Assembly (NCBI GenBank): GCA_900549805.1
Contig: URPV01000050.1
Span: 1 to 8,799, forward strand
DNA length: 8,799 nucleotides
From: an uncultured Veillonella sp.
Lineage (GTDB): Bacteria > Bacillota > Negativicutes > Veillonellales > Veillonellaceae
Direction: 5' to 3'
Made by a program: the position numbers and the translations under genes. This document shows, piece after piece, positions 6,477 through 8,799 of the stretch; positions within the stretch are counted from its first letter, which is position 1, and each line of letters starts with the position of its first letter. The notes below the pieces were generated by a model, which was not told the origin of the DNA, searched no databases, and saw only the letters and a list, made by a program, of their open reading frames with translations.

Positions 6477-7784
6477 ATGGCTAACTTTGATATTTTAATC
6501 CACCATGTAGACATTCTTTCCGGCCATGAAACCATACACAATGGGGCCATCGCTATCAAGGATGGGTACATAAACAAAATCTATACCCAAGACCAAATGG
6601 ACTCTGTCTGGGATGACCTAAAAGGATCTGCTAAGGACTTGATTGATGGAAAGGGCCGTTTGGCTACTCCAGGTCTTATTAATACCCATACCCATATTGC
6701 CATGGGACTTTTCCGAAACTATGCAGATGATTTGGAGCTCATGGACTGGTTGGAGAATGCTATTTGGCCAACAGAAGCCAAGCTCACAGACCAATGGGTA
6801 AAGTGGGGGACTCAATTGGGGATTGCCGAAATGCTCCGGTCTGGGACTACCACCTTCTCCGATATGTACTTCTTCATGGATACAACTGCTAAGGAAGTTA
6901 AGGAAACTGGTATGCGGGCGGTCTTATCTCGTGGTCTAGCCGGTGTAGCGCCTACAGCGCAAGTTGCCTTAGTAGAAAATGCCGATCTTTACCGTACTTG
7001 GCATGGCTATGATCATGACCGCATCAAGGTTCTCCTAGGTCCCCATGCCCCTTATACTTGTCCGGACTCCTATATGGAAGAGGTCATCGCCTTGTCACAC
7101 GAAATTGGTGCTGGAATCCATATGCACTTGTCCGAAACAAAAGGGGAAGTGGATAATGTTATTAAAGCAACAGGCAAAACCCCTATTGCCCATATGCATG
7201 AATTAGGCCTCTTCTACAATGGGGCTCTAGCAGCCCACTGTGTCCACATTACAGAAGAAGATATGGCCATTATGAGGGATAATCATGTAGCAGTAGCCCA
7301 TAATCCGCAATCCAATCTCAAGTTGGCTTCTGGTATTGCCCCTGTGCCAGAAATGGTTGCTGCGGGCATTACTGTCGGGCTAGGCACTGATGGATCTGCT
7401 TCTAATAACAATGCAGATATGCTTGAAGAAGTACGTCTAGCTGCTATGTTGCATAAAGGTCGCCTCTACGACCCTAAAGCTGTTCCTGCCCACATGGCTT
7501 GGGATATGGGTACGCTAGAAGGAGCTAAGGCCCTTGACTATGATGACTTGGGGCTCATTAAGGAAGGCTATCGGGCGGATATTACCCTCTATAATACAGA
7601 CCAGGTTCATTGGATGCCACGTTACCATGATATTTCAGCCCTCGTATATTCCGCCAATTCTGCAGACGTAGAAACATCTATTGTTGCTGGAAATATTCTC
7701 ATGCATAATAAGGAACTTCTAACGATTGACGAAGAACGATTAGAGTTTGAAATCGCTAAGGCTCAAGAATATTTTAAAAATTAA
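6477..7784 (+). CDS. mtaD: 5'-methylthioadenosine/S-adenosylhomocysteine deaminase
   Basis: MtaD is an amidohydrolase that removes the 6-amino group of MTA and SAH, giving methylthioinosine, S-inosylhomocysteine and ammonia; adenosine can be a weaker substrate. The 435-residue length fits. The metal site is His71-x-His73 in NTHTHIAMGLFRNYADD, His217 in HMHLSET, and Asp305 in GTDGSASNNNADM. Glu100 in WPTE, Arg152, His190 in GPHAPYTC and Glu220 match the substrate-contacting positions of the characterised Thermotoga maritima TM0936 enzyme, with regular offsets of about 16-17. VAHNPQSNLKLASG (273-286) is also a family hallmark. The start follows TAGGAG (6461-6466). It has its own promoter and follows ahcY, so supply of deaminated SAH next to an AhcY homologue is the main functional hint. 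Guanine or other aminohydrolases are less likely given the SASNNN loop and WPTE motif. Confidence 0.94.
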   Translation: MANFDILIHHVDILSGHETIHNGAIAIKDGYINKIYTQDQMDSVWDDLKGSAKDLIDGKGRLATPGLINTHTHIAMGLFRNYADDLELMDWLENAIWPTEAKLTDQWVKWGTQLGIAEMLRSGTTTFSDMYFFMDTTAKEVKETGMRAVLSRGLAGVAPTAQVALVENADLYRTWHGYDHDRIKVLLGPHAPYTCPDSYMEEVIALSHEIGAGIHMHLSETKGEVDNVIKATGKTPIAHMHELGLFYNGALAAHCVHITEEDMAIMRDNHVAVAHNPQSNLKLASGIAPVPEMVAAGITVGLGTDGSASNNNADMLEEVRLAAMLHKGRLYDPKAVPAHMAWDMGTLEGAKALDYDDLGLIKEGYRADITLYNTDQVHWMPRYHDISALVYSANSADVETSIVAGNILMHNKELLTIDEERLEFEIAKAQEYFKN

Positions 7785-7829
7785 GATGACGCGCATTACG
7801 AAAGATCGTTTAATCAATAATTATATCCT

Positions 7830-7857
7830 TTGACATAGTAGTCACTATTATTATTCT
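7830..7857 (+). promoter_or_regulatory. Promoter candidate for the lipoprotein gene, with a short dyad in the spacer
   Basis: A perfect TTGACA (7830-7835) is followed after 16 bases by TATTCT (7852-7857), a 4/6 match to TATAAT. The spacer contains the inverted repeat ATAGT-AGTC-ACTAT (7835-7848), which could be an operator or chance in AT-rich DNA. This would leave a leader of about 50 bases. Confidence 0.45.
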
Positions 7858-7915
7858 ATATAGAAAACGCCATAATGTCTCCTAAAAACTAGTTATATAA
7901 TAAGAGGATATTTGT

Positions 7916-8584
7916 ATGCTAGCTAAAATAATTCGCTCTCTCTCTTTTTTCTTGGCCTTACTTCTGGTCTTGTCACTAGCAGGATGCGGCTTTGGACCAT
8001 TAAATAAGATCCTGTCATCTCAACCACACTTTGAAGGTCGTTGGATTGCTTATTCTGGTTATACGCTAGATAATGTAAAGAACCAAATGGATACACCAGT
8101 CTTTACCTTAACTTTAACCCCTAAAAATGATACTAAAACTATCTATACTGTTGATTTAACGGCTTATAATTACCAATTTACTACCCCTAACAATCAACCA
8201 GCTATTCAATCCATCCAGATGGTAGGGGATATCAAGGAAGCCCATCTAGATTTTTCTACGGCTCTTGTAAGATTAGTTAGTGTGAAAGATTTACCGGGTT
8301 CTGTAGATGAATCTAACCCTAATTTGATCAAGCTAAATTTAGAAAATTCACCGGCTTCTAACATCCTCTATGATCCTAAGACAGATACCCTTCAATGTAT
8401 GGACCAAACCTTTAAACGGATAGAACAAAGCAACAACTTACAAGCCACTCTAGATCAATATAAGCAGGACGTTAAAGCTGCCACTGATAAGTACCTAGAA
8501 GAAGTAGGCAAAGCTGCTAACCCTAAAACTAAATTTATCGTAACCTATACCTTTAAGGATGATCTCCTTAAAGGACAAGAATAA
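7916..8584 (+). CDS. Putative lipoprotein of unknown function
   Basis: I do not recognise this 222-residue protein. It begins with Arg/Lys, a hydrophobic stretch (about 8-22) and a lipobox Leu-Ala-Gly-Cys (21-24), so it should be exported by Sec, lipid-modified at Cys24 and anchored in a membrane. Gly25 follows the Cys; whether it sits in the inner or outer membrane cannot be told. The mature part looks beta-rich from FEGRW (39-43) to about 168, with alternating hydrophobic strands such as FTLTLTP (63-69) and a Y-D-x-K-x-D-T-L pattern (152-159) before FKRI. This is loosely like small single-sheet or lipocalin-like lipoproteins, a weak impression only. Residues 170-200 look helical and charged. 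The start follows AGAGG (7903-7907). A terminator follows directly, so it is probably a single-gene unit. Confidence 0.82.
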   Translation: MLAKIIRSLSFFLALLLVLSLAGCGFGPLNKILSSQPHFEGRWIAYSGYTLDNVKNQMDTPVFTLTLTPKNDTKTIYTVDLTAYNYQFTTPNNQPAIQSIQMVGDIKEAHLDFSTALVRLVSVKDLPGSVDESNPNLIKLNLENSPASNILYDPKTDTLQCMDQTFKRIEQSNNLQATLDQYKQDVKAATDKYLEEVGKAANPKTKFIVTYTFKDDLLKGQE

Positions 8585-8597
8585 GTCAAAACTTTTT

Positions 8598-8626
8598 AAA
8601 GGGGCTGTAAGAAAACAGCCCCTTTT
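8598..8626. terminator. Terminator between convergent lipoprotein and metQ genes
   Basis: AAAGGGGCTGT (8598-8608) pairs perfectly with ACAGCCCCTTT (8615-8625) around a six-base loop, with TTTT on the right (8623-8626) and TTTTT on the left (8593-8597). It is a clear terminator for the lipoprotein gene. The symmetric stem lies 63 bases beyond the metQ stop, so it may also serve the minus strand, though T-richness on that side is poorer. Confidence 0.85.
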
Positions 8627-8688
8627 CGTATCTATAGAATTTGTCATGAGAAGGTATTGTATCAGATACATATATTATTAACGATCAA

Positions 8689-8799
8689 TTAGAACGCTGG
8701 GATGATAGCTCCCTTGTAGTGTTCTTCGATGAACTTCTTAACTTCTGGAGATTGTAATGCTTTAGCTAATTTTTGGATAGCTGGTTTATTTTCATCACC
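8689..8799 (-). CDS. metQ: Methionine ABC transporter substrate-binding lipoprotein MetQ, C-terminal end (partial)
   Basis: On the minus strand the frame is open from the window edge to TAA at 8691-8689, giving 36 C-terminal residues. They read DENKPAIQKLAKALQSPEV and then end in EEHYKGAIIPAF. The pattern 'ALQSpEVKKFIEE-YKG-A-PAF' at the extreme C-terminus is characteristic of the MetQ/NlpA family, which binds methionine outside the membrane and delivers it to the MetNI transporter. About 85% of the gene lies outside the window, so the signal peptide and binding residues cannot be checked. It converges on the lipoprotein gene. The neighbourhood of MTA/SAH recycling genes makes a methionine transporter sensible, although NlpA-family relatives with other ligands exist. 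Confidence 0.85.
   Translation of the reverse strand, partial: GDENKPAIQKLAKALQSPEVKKFIEEHYKGAIIPAF

Noticed and set aside
7795..7814. Terminator after mtaD
   Set aside because: ATTACGA / TCG-TT-TAAT gives only seven weak pairs with a bulge and no T-run; not convincing.
7896..7901. TATAAT just before the lipoprotein gene as its -10
   Set aside because: Transcription would start after the AGAGG ribosome binding site, leaving the start codon without it.
8658..8670. TGTATCAGATACA dyad as a metQ terminator
   Set aside because: Only a five-pair AT-rich stem with no T-tail on the minus strand; the stem at 8598-8625 is a far better candidate. It could be a small operator, but nothing supports that.

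Overview
The window looks like the chromosome of a low-to-mid GC diderm Firmicute. A Negativicute such as Veillonella or a relative is my best guess, from overall protein character and not from a diagnostic marker. Supporting points are strong AGGAG-type ribosome binding sites, a Firmicute-style ribE-ribBA-ribH order, TGn-TATAAT promoters and lipobox lipoproteins. Nearly all of it is coding. No gap reaches 300 bases, and I see no tRNA, rRNA, CRISPR array, IS element or phage gene.

Layout: (1) positions 1-2012 hold the end of a riboflavin operon on the + strand: the C-terminus of ribE, then the bifunctional ribBA and ribH. (2) hslO (Hsp33 redox chaperone) at 2101-2979 has its own likely promoter. 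(3) Positions 3156-7784 hold a purine-thioether salvage cluster: an MTAP/PNP-family phosphorylase, MtnA isomerase (stop/start overlap TAATG), an AhcY-family hydrolase of the short Thermotoga type, and an MTA/SAH deaminase (MtaD). (4) Positions 7916-8584 encode an unrecognised lipoprotein behind its own promoter. (5) At the right edge, convergent on the minus strand, is the C-terminus of MetQ, the methionine ABC-transporter binding lipoprotein.

The most interesting point is how the salvage cluster fits together. The deaminase would turn MTA and SAH into their inosine forms (MTI and SIH). The neighbouring phosphorylase carries Asn207 and Ala209 where adenine-specific MTAP has two Asp, which is the 6-oxopurine signature. 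The AhcY-like protein has Glu53 and Lys55 where adenine-binding SAHH has Thr and Glu, a donor/acceptor swap that suits hypoxanthine. Together this suggests a 'deaminate first' route: SAH -> S-inosylhomocysteine -> homocysteine + inosine, and MTA -> methylthioinosine -> methylthioribose-1-P + hypoxanthine -> (MtnA) methylthioribulose-1-P. A methionine importer lies next door. Such routes are known in pieces from methanogens and Pseudomonas. The sequence supports the inference here but does not prove it.
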